From Bacteroidia bacterium (GTDB lineage: Bacteria; Bacteroidota; Bacteroidia; B-17B0; Aurantibacillaceae): a stretch of DNA of 64,000 bases. Below are positions 26,673 through 34,949 of the stretch, piece by piece. The position numbers were made by a program, and so were the translations under genes. The stretch is taken from assembly GCA_016787445.1 (NCBI GenBank), contig JAEUTQ010000069.1, positions 1-64,000 on the forward strand, given 5' to 3'. The stretch's first letter is position 1; every line of letters begins with the position of its first letter. The notes beneath the pieces were generated by a model that saw only the letters and a program-made list of their open reading frames with translations, did not search any database and was not told where the DNA came from.

Positions 26673-27809
26673 TTAATAATTAGCTGGCTGATTGTATTGC
26701 GTAGCAAAGTACCAAATACCAACACCGACAGCAACTATACCTAATACCAATAATAAAATTTTAGCCGTACTCCATGGTCTTTCACCTTGTACCTCTCCTG
26801 TTCTGGCATTAATCATAAAACGATATACTTTATCATTGTAGCGGTAAGCGCTTAACCAAACCGGCAGTAAGATGTGTTTAAACTTAATATCATTATACTG
26901 ATTATTTAAAGATAAAATTTGTTGCTCATCACCACCGATATCGCTTCTTACGCTCGAGCGAATAGTACCATCCATTCTATCCTTTGCCTTTTCAAATCCG
27001 TCTTTTAAATTAACCTGGTAACTCTCGCTTACAAATCCGCTTAAATATTTATCGTTAAAAGCTTTCAATTCATGTAAATCCCAAGGTTCTAAATCATGCG
27101 CCATTTTTTCCGGCAATGAATGTGAAGCTACAATTAACACATCATCAAATTTATTATAAACTGTACCGCTGGCTGATGTCCAACGTGTTTTACGCACCTG
27201 TCGTGTTTGTCGTTTTCCTTGAGAATCGGTATACGTCTCCGTTACGTAATAATGATCACCACGCATACCGCGGTATTGACTAATTGTATTGGTATCATAG
27301 GTCCAGTAAGGCATGTAAATACCATTCAGTTTTTCGGCGCTGTGTTGAGCGTATTCTTTTAATTTGTTTGGAGCAAACCACAAACCTCTTACCCACTTCA
27401 CAAAACATTCATTCGCGCCCTTCCTCTCTATTTTAAACGGCAGTAAATAACTTGGTTTAATGATGCTTGATGTTGTAGCGTTTTTCACTACTAACGGCGT
27501 ATCGCAATAAGGACAATTACTCGCTGTAATATTTTGACCAAGAGTAGTAGCTGCTCCACAGTTCTCACATTTAACCGTACTTACTTCTTGTTTATCTTCC
27601 TTGTGAGCTTGCTCGTTTAAAAAACTCTCAAAATCATTTTCAACAACAGCGGTGGCAGCTTCAGCACCTTCGTGTATATCATTCTTGGCGCCACAATATT
27701 CGCAATTGAGATGCTCTGTACCGGGCAGGTATTTTAAATTGGCACCACAGTCCTTACACTTTATAAAGTTGCCAACCTCGGCTGTCTTTTCACTGAATTC
27801 GTTGCTCAT
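26673..27809 (-). CDS. Zinc-ribbon membrane protein
   Basis: A 378-residue protein with two N-terminal zinc ribbons: CKDCG ... CEYCG (residues about 18-40) and CENCG ... CPYCD (about 81-100), a middle beta-rich region with a conserved FAPNKLKEYAQ/MPYWTYDTNT stretch, and one C-terminal membrane helix (ILLLVLGIVAVGVGIWYF). Such two-ribbon proteins are common in Bacteroidota and Firmicutes but have no known function. It is convergent with the methyltransferase; stop codons nearly touch. Confidence 0.75.
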   Translation of the reverse strand: MSNEFSEKTAEVGNFIKCKDCGANLKYLPGTEHLNCEYCGAKNDIHEGAEAATAVVENDFESFLNEQAHKEDKQEVSTVKCENCGAATTLGQNITASNCPYCDTPLVVKNATTSSIIKPSYLLPFKIERKGANECFVKWVRGLWFAPNKLKEYAQHSAEKLNGIYMPYWTYDTNTISQYRGMRGDHYYVTETYTDSQGKRQTRQVRKTRWTSASGTVYNKFDDVLIVASHSLPEKMAHDLEPWDLHELKAFNDKYLSGFVSESYQVNLKDGFEKAKDRMDGTIRSSVRSDIGGDEQQILSLNNQYNDIKFKHILLPVWLSAYRYNDKVYRFMINARTGEVQGERPWSTAKILLLVLGIVAVGVGIWYFATQYNQPANY

Positions 27810-27904
27810 AATTTTATTATCTAATTACTATTTCGAGTTTCTAATTGAAGGGCGCACTATTTAATCACTTAAACAATAATGAATCAAAAACTAGAAACTA
27901 GAAA

Positions 27905-28771
27905 TCACTTTGGTATAACTAAAGTATCAAAACTTGGCGAATATCCAAAGAAACCACCTACAACATCCTGAGATTCGAACGTACTCATAATGTTTGAGGG
28001 AGAGGAAAACGGATTTCCATTGCTGGATTTATTCAAATAATAAGAATTCCAAAATAAATATTCCTTCCTTCTAATGGTACAAAACTTCACTACAACCGTA
28101 TCGCCTCTTTTATAAAACCCGCGCTCAGGATCATCATTGTATTCTTGTATCTCATTTGGTTGCGGACCTCTTTCATAACCAAACTCAAAGGATTTACCAT
28201 CTACAAACTTATCATCAAACACCGAACTGAATGGCGCAGCATATAAATCGTCTTTATTTAACCTTGTAGCAAACCAACGGTAGTTATTGCCAAGCCCGGC
28301 CGGCTCTGTTAAACGCGCCCACATAAAACCTAAACTATCTTGCTCGCCTTTAAAAAACAAACTATCCAAAGCGATCGGCGGATTAATAAAAGTATCCGCT
28401 GTATAAGTCTTCCCGTTTACAGTTACTGTTAAGTAATACAATTTCCCTACCTGTCCTGTGATTTTTGTACCAACATAGATGTAACCACTGTTGGGATCTA
28501 ACTCCTTTAAAGTATCGGTAATTGTTCCATCGCTAACGGTAATAAAAGCTCCCTTTACAAAAGCATTTCCGGGCTGACTGAAATCAAAGTCGCCAAAGAA
28601 TGGAACCGACCACGACAAAAGCACAATTGGAAATCCGTTTGTCTCTATGCTCGCTTCTACTATCAGTTTTTGTTTATACTCAGGCAACTTTACATCAATA
28701 TCCTTTCGGCAGGACGTAAATAAGACTGTCAAAACAAATACTATGAATGAATATGTAATTAACTTTTTCAT
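27905..28771 (-). CDS. DUF4249 lipoprotein
   Basis: A 288-residue lipoprotein (signal peptide, Cys at about residue 21 in LFTSCRKD) with the DUF4249 pattern: KLIVEASIETNGFPIVLLSWS near the start, then an Ig-like GAFITVSDGTITDTLKE and YYLTVTVNGKTYTADT. DUF4249 proteins sit beside TonB-dependent receptors in Bacteroidota and may bind the receptor's ligand at the surface. Here its ATG is the base after the receptor's stop, which confirms the pair. Confidence 0.88.
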   Translation of the reverse strand: MKKLITYSFIVFVLTVLFTSCRKDIDVKLPEYKQKLIVEASIETNGFPIVLLSWSVPFFGDFDFSQPGNAFVKGAFITVSDGTITDTLKELDPNSGYIYVGTKITGQVGKLYYLTVTVNGKTYTADTFINPPIALDSLFFKGEQDSLGFMWARLTEPAGLGNNYRWFATRLNKDDLYAAPFSSVFDDKFVDGKSFEFGYERGPQPNEIQEYNDDPERGFYKRGDTVVVKFCTIRRKEYLFWNSYYLNKSSNGNPFSSPSNIMSTFESQDVVGGFFGYSPSFDTLVIPK

Positions 28772-31216
28772 TTAAAATTTAAAATTCCAGGTTACACTTG
28801 GTAAAATCGGAAATAAAGAAACCTGTCTGGCGGTTACCTTTAAATTTCCATTCATAAAATCACCTTCGCGTTTATAATAAATAAAATAAGGATTGTAACG
28901 ATTATACGCATTGAATATGCTGAGCGTATAACTGTTCTCAAAGTTCTTCATCCATTTTTTCGGAAGCACAATAGTATTAACATCCTTTCCTTTCCTGGTG
29001 TAACGTTTCACTAATCTTTCCCGTTTCCTTAACAAATGCTTCTCTCTGTCAGGTGTAAACGTAATATTTAAATCCATGCGGTGATAAGCCGGGAATTCAT
29101 AGGAATTACGTAATCCATAATCATAACTTACACTTCCTTCATAAATGAAAAATCCGCCGGGTAAAGTTCCTCTGTTACCGGTTCCGTAAACCCAAATCAA
29201 ACCGAAATTCCACTTTTTACTATGATCATAGGTTAATACAAGAGAGGCGTCATGTCTTCTGTCGTATTTCGCCAAATACTTTTGTCCGTAGTTAATCTCA
29301 TTAAATTGTCGCCAGGTCCACGATAAAGTATAACCAATCCAACCTGTAAACTTTCCTACACTTTTCTTTACGAAAAATTCAGCGCCATAGGCCCAGCCTT
29401 TTCCAAAGGTGAAAGCATTATCCGGATTATCATACACATTATCGGATGGTTGTGCGCCCTCTTTATAATCCACCTGATTTTGCATGGTTTTGTAATAGGC
29501 TTCGATAGAAGTTTCAAATTCATTGTCTTTAAAATTTTTGAATATTCCTATCGCATACTGATCAGAAATTTGTGGTTTAATCACTTCCGTGCTCGGCATC
29601 CAAACATCTGTTGGTAAACTCACCGACGACATTGTTGCCAAGTGTATGTATTGATAATTGTGAGTATAAGATGCTTTAACAGATAAGGATTTGGTAAATG
29701 CATAACGGAGTGATAAACGCGGCTCCAGTCCGTAATAATCCACTACCTTTTTGCCTTTTTTATAAATGATGGTATCTGCAGGTTGTCCCACTTGCGCTTT
29801 AATGTAACGTGTAAACGGACCAAACTGCTGGAAATAACTAAAGCGCAGTCCCGCATTTACTTTCAGTTTTTCGGTAATCTCCCAATCGTCACCGGCATAA
29901 ATAGCAGCATCATGTGAATACAATTTAATAATGTTTCCTAAATCAAACTCTGTATCGCCTTGCTTTGCTGAAACGCTGGTAGGAATAAACGTATGAAATA
30001 TATAATTTATTCCCACTTTTATATTGTGGCGCGGATTCGGGAAATAATTAACATCGTATTTAAAATTCCAATCTTTAATCCCCGACTTAATAGTCATTTC
30101 AAAATTATCTTGCTCTGCACCAAATGCGAAATCATAATTTGTAAATATGACTGAAGCATTTGAAAATAATTTCGAACTAAATAAATGGTTCCAACGTAAG
30201 CAGGCTGTTGCATTTCCCCAGGGAATAGTTGTTTTAAAATCCGCTTCAGTATCATTAAACTTAAAAATATCACGTCCGAAATAAGAGCTAAAGTACAAAC
30301 GGTCTTTATCCGAAAACTTATAATTGACTTTAGCATTCAAATCATAGAAGTAATAAGTGGTGCCTGCAAATTCACTTCCCGGTTTAAAGAATGGTTTCGA
30401 AAGTACATCGATGTAAGTACGGCGCGCACTAAAAACAAATGAGGATACATCCTTTTTAATAGGACCTTCAACCGTTAACCGTGAAGCTATTACCCCTATT
30501 CCACCAGTAGCATGAAAAGTTTGGTTGTTACCTTCTTTCATGGAGATATCAAGCACCGATGAAAGTCTGCCGCCGTATTGTGCCGGCATACCACCTTTTA
30601 TTAAGTTGACATTTTTAATCGCATCACCATTAAACACCGAGAAAAAACCCATTAAGTGAGAGGCATTGTATACTGGGGCTTCATCCAATAAAATTAAATT
30701 TTGATCGGGACCGCCACCACGAACATAAAAACCGGAATTACCATCGCCCGCTGATTTCACACCCGGAATAAGTTGAATGGTTTTTAAAACATCTACCTCC
30801 CCCATAAAGGCCGGTAATTTTTTAATGTCAGCCATATCCAGATTAACGGAACTCATTTGAGTAGAACTCACATTTTTATCGGGATTGTCAGTACTTATCT
30901 CTACTTCCCCTAATTGATTCTCGCCGGGATTTAAATTGATATTGATAGAAGTGTTTTTATTTAACTCGATGGTTTGGGTCTGCGTTTCATATCCCAGAAA
31001 GCTAAACACTAAAGTGTATTTTCCTTTGGGAACTGTAATGGAATAAAAACCGTATTGGTTAGCGGAAGTAGCTTTGTTTATTTCCTTAATAAGGATGGTT
31101 GCTCCCGGTGTACTCTCACCGTTAGATTTATCTTTTATATAACCGCTGATACTGAAGTTTTGAGCATAAACTTTGCTAATCAACAAGAGAACAACTATCC
31201 AACTTCTGAACTTCAA
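28772..31216 (-). CDS. TonB-dependent receptor with carboxypeptidase-like regulatory domain
   Basis: An 814-residue outer-membrane receptor. Signal peptide (ending KVYAQ), a CarboxypepD-regulatory-like N-terminal domain (about 20-105, GYIKDKSNGESTPGATILIKE), a plug domain (about 125-240, with the conserved IQLIPGVKSAGDGNSGFYVRG), and a 22-strand barrel ending SVTWNFKF. It should import a substrate with TonB energy; not a SusC, since there is no SusD and the size is smaller. The partner DUF4249 follows directly. Substrate unknown. Confidence 0.92.
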   Translation of the reverse strand: MKFRSWIVVLLLISKVYAQNFSISGYIKDKSNGESTPGATILIKEINKATSANQYGFYSITVPKGKYTLVFSFLGYETQTQTIELNKNTSININLNPGENQLGEVEISTDNPDKNVSSTQMSSVNLDMADIKKLPAFMGEVDVLKTIQLIPGVKSAGDGNSGFYVRGGGPDQNLILLDEAPVYNASHLMGFFSVFNGDAIKNVNLIKGGMPAQYGGRLSSVLDISMKEGNNQTFHATGGIGVIASRLTVEGPIKKDVSSFVFSARRTYIDVLSKPFFKPGSEFAGTTYYFYDLNAKVNYKFSDKDRLYFSSYFGRDIFKFNDTEADFKTTIPWGNATACLRWNHLFSSKLFSNASVIFTNYDFAFGAEQDNFEMTIKSGIKDWNFKYDVNYFPNPRHNIKVGINYIFHTFIPTSVSAKQGDTEFDLGNIIKLYSHDAAIYAGDDWEITEKLKVNAGLRFSYFQQFGPFTRYIKAQVGQPADTIIYKKGKKVVDYYGLEPRLSLRYAFTKSLSVKASYTHNYQYIHLATMSSVSLPTDVWMPSTEVIKPQISDQYAIGIFKNFKDNEFETSIEAYYKTMQNQVDYKEGAQPSDNVYDNPDNAFTFGKGWAYGAEFFVKKSVGKFTGWIGYTLSWTWRQFNEINYGQKYLAKYDRRHDASLVLTYDHSKKWNFGLIWVYGTGNRGTLPGGFFIYEGSVSYDYGLRNSYEFPAYHRMDLNITFTPDREKHLLRKRERLVKRYTRKGKDVNTIVLPKKWMKNFENSYTLSIFNAYNRYNPYFIYYKREGDFMNGNLKVTARQVSLFPILPSVTWNFKF

Positions 31217-31228
31217 TTTAAAGATGCA

Positions 31229-31930
31229 TTAAGCATTCGATTTTTTCTTCTTGAAACCGTAATAGAAACCAAAACCGAAAGATATATATCCCATATTAGC
31301 CTTATTACGGATTTTTTCATAATTCTTCCAGCCATCCAAACGAGGTAATTCAGGATTGAATTGCTGTAATGTCATGTTATAGGCGAGAAAAATACTGAAA
31401 GCGAAATTATCTTCCACCAAAAAATTAATACTGGCTTCCGGTCTTACAAACGCTGTGGTAAACGAAGTAGGAATGTTATTGTACATACTATCCTTCACCG
31501 CTACAGTTCCTGTATAAAAATTATAAGAAGCGCCTGTACTTAAACTTAAAGACCAAAAACTTTTTGGTCCTGCCGGTTTATCGTAATGAAAGGCTAATAC
31601 ACCATTGTGCATTTGCTGCCGGGTATTAATGTTTCGTCCGTACACATCTCTAAATTCGGTAGTCGTATTAAAAAGTGCATTTTGATAACCGACACCTAAA
31701 CAAAAATTATTAAATAAACGCAAGGTTATTTTTAATCCACCGTCGTAAAGTCCGTTAAAACTCACACGATAAGCCTGACTGCCCACAACTTTCGGAACAC
31801 CAATGAAAGCACGAACTGCTACCCTAGGCAAAAGCTCTTTATCTTCTTGTGCAGGTAATATTGCACCAAAAGCCATTAAGAAAATAAGGGTTAATTTTAG
31901 AGCTCTCATCTGAACCTTAAAAATACTCAT
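31229..31930 (-). CDS. Outer-membrane barrel-like hypothetical protein
   Basis: 233 residues; either ATG (31930, or 31909 giving MRALKLTLIFLMAFG) leaves a good signal peptide ending ILPAQ. The mature protein is beta-rich with barrel-like strands (LFNNFCLGVGYQNALF, SFWSLSLSTGASYNFYTG, NFAFSIFLAYNMTL) and a C-terminal MGYISFGFGFYYGFKKKKS. It precedes the TonB receptor by 12 bases and so belongs to the same operon; it may be an accessory of that uptake system, but this is inferred from position only. Confidence 0.75.
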   Translation of the reverse strand: MSIFKVQMRALKLTLIFLMAFGAILPAQEDKELLPRVAVRAFIGVPKVVGSQAYRVSFNGLYDGGLKITLRLFNNFCLGVGYQNALFNTTTEFRDVYGRNINTRQQMHNGVLAFHYDKPAGPKSFWSLSLSTGASYNFYTGTVAVKDSMYNNIPTSFTTAFVRPEASINFLVEDNFAFSIFLAYNMTLQQFNPELPRLDGWKNYEKIRNKANMGYISFGFGFYYGFKKKKSNA

Positions 31931-32009
31931 TTATTAATAAATTTTACCATTTATACTAAATAAAAAAATGGCATTTCTTTTATTTATTTCTTTACTTTAA
32001 ATCCTAAGT

Positions 32010-33440
32010 ATGAAACGCCTTTTTACTCTTTTTATTTTATGCCTTTTTACATTTTCCGGAATGGCTCAACTGGCCTCCAAAGAAACGCATGAAAAAACGG
32101 CAGCCATCCTATTGAAAGAATATAACGCACAGAATTACAAAGGTATTTATAAGCTTCTGGATGCCGATTTTAAAAAGCAAATCTCAGAAAAAGAACTGGG
32201 CGATTTTTTTAAGCTCAACATTTACGATCTGTATGGCGCGATGCTTTCCATTCAGCACAGCGACTATAAAGGCAGCGCACATCTATTTGTAGCGGAGTTT
32301 AAGAATGGGAAAATGGACCTGCAATTAAGCTGTAATGCTGAAGAACAAATAACAGGCATGGGTTGGACCGTGCATGAAGAGAAGCTACCAAAAGTTCCGG
32401 TATTAAACAATGGCGAATTAAGAAGCGACAACCCTTTAGCTAATCAACTGGAGTTGCAAATAGATTCGATTGTAAAAAAATACCACGAAAACAATAGTGT
32501 TTGCGGATTAAGCATTGCAGTTTACAATGGAGAAACTACCAAATTTTACAATTATGGTGAAGTTGCCAGAGGAAAAAACGAATTACCCAGTTCAAAAACC
32601 ATTTATGAAATTGGCTCCGTAAGTAAAGTTTTTACAGGCATCTTATTGGCGCAGGCCATCACCGAGAAAAAAGTTAGCGCCAACGACCCGCTTAAAAAGT
32701 ATTTAGGTGAATCGTATAAAAATTTAGCTTATAAGGGTAAGCAAGTTGAATTGGTACATTTAAGTAATCACACATCCTGCATTCAACGTATTCCCTCTGA
32801 TTTAACCACACAAAAGGGTTATGATGCCTCCAATCCCTATAAACATTACACCAAAGAAATGCTTCTTAATTACATTTCAACCATCTCTATTGACACGTTT
32901 CCTGGTTTAAAAAACGAGTATTCTAATCTCGGTGCTGCTTTGCTGGGCGTAACCTTAGAAAAAGTGTATAATAAAAACTATGAAGACCTGGTAAAAGAAA
33001 AAATCACAACGCCTCTTAAGATGCATGATACCAAAATCATTTTAAATAGCGAGGATGAAAAACGCTTTGCGGAAGGACATAATTCATACGGACAAACCAC
33101 TGATAAATGGGATTTGGGTGCTTTTTCAGGAGCCGGCGGATTACGGTCGACCAGCGAGGACATGATACAATTTGTAAAAGCCAATTTAGCGGATAGCATT
33201 CCAGCTTTTAAGTTATCGCATTATTCAACATTTAATAATGGCCGCGATCATGTGGCTATGGCTTGGCAATTAGTGAACACAAAAAAAGGAAATGAATTGA
33301 TTTGGCACAACGGAATGACTCAGGGCTTTTCCAGTTTCTGTGGATTAATTAAGAGTAAAAATGTGGGTGTGGTTGTGTTAAACAATACCGGCTTGTCGGT
33401 TGATCAAATTGCCATTGGTATTTTAAAAATGCTTCAGTAG
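32010..33440 (+). CDS. Serine hydrolase (beta-lactamase class C family) with DUF3887-like N-terminus
   Basis: A 476-residue exported protein (signal peptide ending FSGMAQ). Residues about 25-120 resemble the DUF3887 small domain often fused in front; residues 145-476 are a class C beta-lactamase-like hydrolase. The catalytic SxxK is SVSK (203-206), with YSN in NEYSNLGAA and an H-x-G-like WHNGMTQGF near the end. It may act on peptidoglycan peptides or esters rather than antibiotics. Divergent from the envelope block; followed three bases later by a YdeI protein. Confidence 0.85.
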   Translation: MKRLFTLFILCLFTFSGMAQLASKETHEKTAAILLKEYNAQNYKGIYKLLDADFKKQISEKELGDFFKLNIYDLYGAMLSIQHSDYKGSAHLFVAEFKNGKMDLQLSCNAEEQITGMGWTVHEEKLPKVPVLNNGELRSDNPLANQLELQIDSIVKKYHENNSVCGLSIAVYNGETTKFYNYGEVARGKNELPSSKTIYEIGSVSKVFTGILLAQAITEKKVSANDPLKKYLGESYKNLAYKGKQVELVHLSNHTSCIQRIPSDLTTQKGYDASNPYKHYTKEMLLNYISTISIDTFPGLKNEYSNLGAALLGVTLEKVYNKNYEDLVKEKITTPLKMHDTKIILNSEDEKRFAEGHNSYGQTTDKWDLGAFSGAGGLRSTSEDMIQFVKANLADSIPAFKLSHYSTFNNGRDHVAMAWQLVNTKKGNELIWHNGMTQGFSSFCGLIKSKNVGVVVLNNTGLSVDQIAIGILKMLQ

Positions 33441-33442
33441 AA

Positions 33443-34096
33443 ATGGGAAAAACGGATACACGCCTCGAATTATACATCAGTAAATCTGCGCCCTTTGCGC
33501 AAGAAATTTTATGGCATATAACAGAATTAGTTCACGAAGTGTGTCCGGATGCCGAAGAAACCATGAAGTGGAGCTTTCCATGTTTCATGTATAAAGGAAG
33601 TATTTTATGTAATATAGCCGCCTTTAAGAAACATTGTGCTTTTGGGTTTTGGCTAGAATCGAAAATGAAAGATCCCAAAAAGATTTTATCCAGAGGTAAA
33701 GCAAAAAACGGAATGGGTTCGCTGGGAAAATTAACCAGTATTAAAGATTTACCGAGTGATAAAATTCTAAAAGATTACATTAAGGAAGCCATGAAACTGA
33801 TTGATGCAGGTGAGAAACTAAGTAAGAAACCCGATGATAAAGAAAAGAAAGCTTTGGTTATTCCCGATTACTTCAAGAAAGCTCTCAGCAAAAACAAAGA
33901 CGCCCTACATACCTTCGAAAATTTCAGTCATGCTAATAAAAAGGAATATATAGTCTGGATAACAGAAGCTAAAAGGGATGAAACCAGAATAAAAAGACTG
34001 GAAACTGCCATTGAATGGATGGCTGAAGGAAAAATCAGAAACTGGAAATACATTAAAAAGTACAATGAAAAACGAAGATTACTTAATATACAATAA
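33443..34096 (+). CDS. YdeI/OmpD-associated family protein
   Basis: A 217-residue cytosolic protein with an N-terminal DUF1801-like half (EETMKWSFPCFMYKGSIL, AFKKHCAFGFW) and a C-terminal OmdA-type half (VIPDYFKKALSKNKDA, SHANKKEYIVWITEAKRDET, RIKRLETAIEWMAEGK). Homologues are called YdeI or bacteriocin-protection proteins; the biochemical role is unknown. Two bases after the hydrolase and overlapping the next methyltransferase start by 32 bases. Confidence 0.85.
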   Translation: MGKTDTRLELYISKSAPFAQEILWHITELVHEVCPDAEETMKWSFPCFMYKGSILCNIAAFKKHCAFGFWLESKMKDPKKILSRGKAKNGMGSLGKLTSIKDLPSDKILKDYIKEAMKLIDAGEKLSKKPDDKEKKALVIPDYFKKALSKNKDALHTFENFSHANKKEYIVWITEAKRDETRIKRLETAIEWMAEGKIRNWKYIKKYNEKRRLLNIQ

Positions 34097-34862
34097 AGAG
34101 TCGTGGAACGCGCGCACCGAACATCATTTTAATTCGGGCTTTTATGAAGTAGATGCTTTTAAGCAAGGTAAGAATATGCTAAACAGTATAGAATTGGATT
34201 TACTAGGTGACATAAAAGGTAAAAGCGTTTTGCATTTGCAATGTCATTTCGGACAAGATACTTTAAGTTTAGCGCGATTAGGTGCTAAAGTTACCGGCGT
34301 TGATTTTTCGGAAGAAGCCATTAAAAAAGCCAAACAGTTAAACGATGATTTAAAATTAGATGCTCGCTTTATATGCTGTGACGTGTATACATTACCACAA
34401 CATTTAAATGAGCTGTTTGATATTGTATTTACATCGTATGGTGTGATTGGTTGGCTACCGGATATGGACAAATGGGCCGGCGTTATTTCCCATTTCCTGA
34501 AACCTGGAGGGAAATTTGTTATGGCTGAATTTCACCCTGTGGTGTGGATGTTTGACAATGATTTCAGTAAAGTAGAATATAATTATTTCAAAGCCGACGC
34601 CATTGTGGAAACCGAAAATGGCACCTATGCCGATAAATCTGCACCAATTAAAACTACAACCATTAGCTGGAATCACGGACTTGCAGAAGTTTTGGAAGCT
34701 TTACTTAAAAATGGTTTAAGATTAAATAAGTTTCAGGAATTCGATTATTCGCCCTACCCTTGCTTTAATCATGTTGTAGAAACTGAACCCGGCAAGTGGC
34801 ATATTAAGCATATTGGAAATCGAATTCCAATGGTTTATGCATTAGTGGCTGAAAAGTTGTAG
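34065..34862 (+). CDS. Class I SAM-dependent methyltransferase
   Basis: About 265 residues from the ATG at 34065 (MKNEDYLIYNKESWNARTEHHF); an earlier ATG at 34011 would overlap the previous gene by 86 bases and is disfavoured. Motif I is SVLHLQCHFGQDTLSLARLGAKVTG; later come VIGWLPDMDKW and a C-terminal half typical of small-molecule methyltransferases. Substrate unknown. Last gene of the 32010-34862 operon. Confidence 0.85.
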   Translation: MKNEDYLIYNKESWNARTEHHFNSGFYEVDAFKQGKNMLNSIELDLLGDIKGKSVLHLQCHFGQDTLSLARLGAKVTGVDFSEEAIKKAKQLNDDLKLDARFICCDVYTLPQHLNELFDIVFTSYGVIGWLPDMDKWAGVISHFLKPGGKFVMAEFHPVVWMFDNDFSKVEYNYFKADAIVETENGTYADKSAPIKTTTISWNHGLAEVLEALLKNGLRLNKFQEFDYSPYPCFNHVVETEPGKWHIKHIGNRIPMVYALVAEKL

Positions 34863-34914
34863 AAAAGAACTTATCAAAGGACACATTCATCCTGCGAACT
34901 AGAGCTAATTTTTC

Positions 34915-34922
34915 TAAATTTG
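34915..34922 (+). promoter_or_regulatory. -7 box of the antiporter gene
   Basis: Perfect TAAATTTG, 27 bases before the ATG at 34950. No TTTG at the -33 position; the distance to the start fits a short leader. Confidence 0.4.
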
Positions 34923-34949
34923 CATTATAGTCGAAAGCTATTTTAACTT

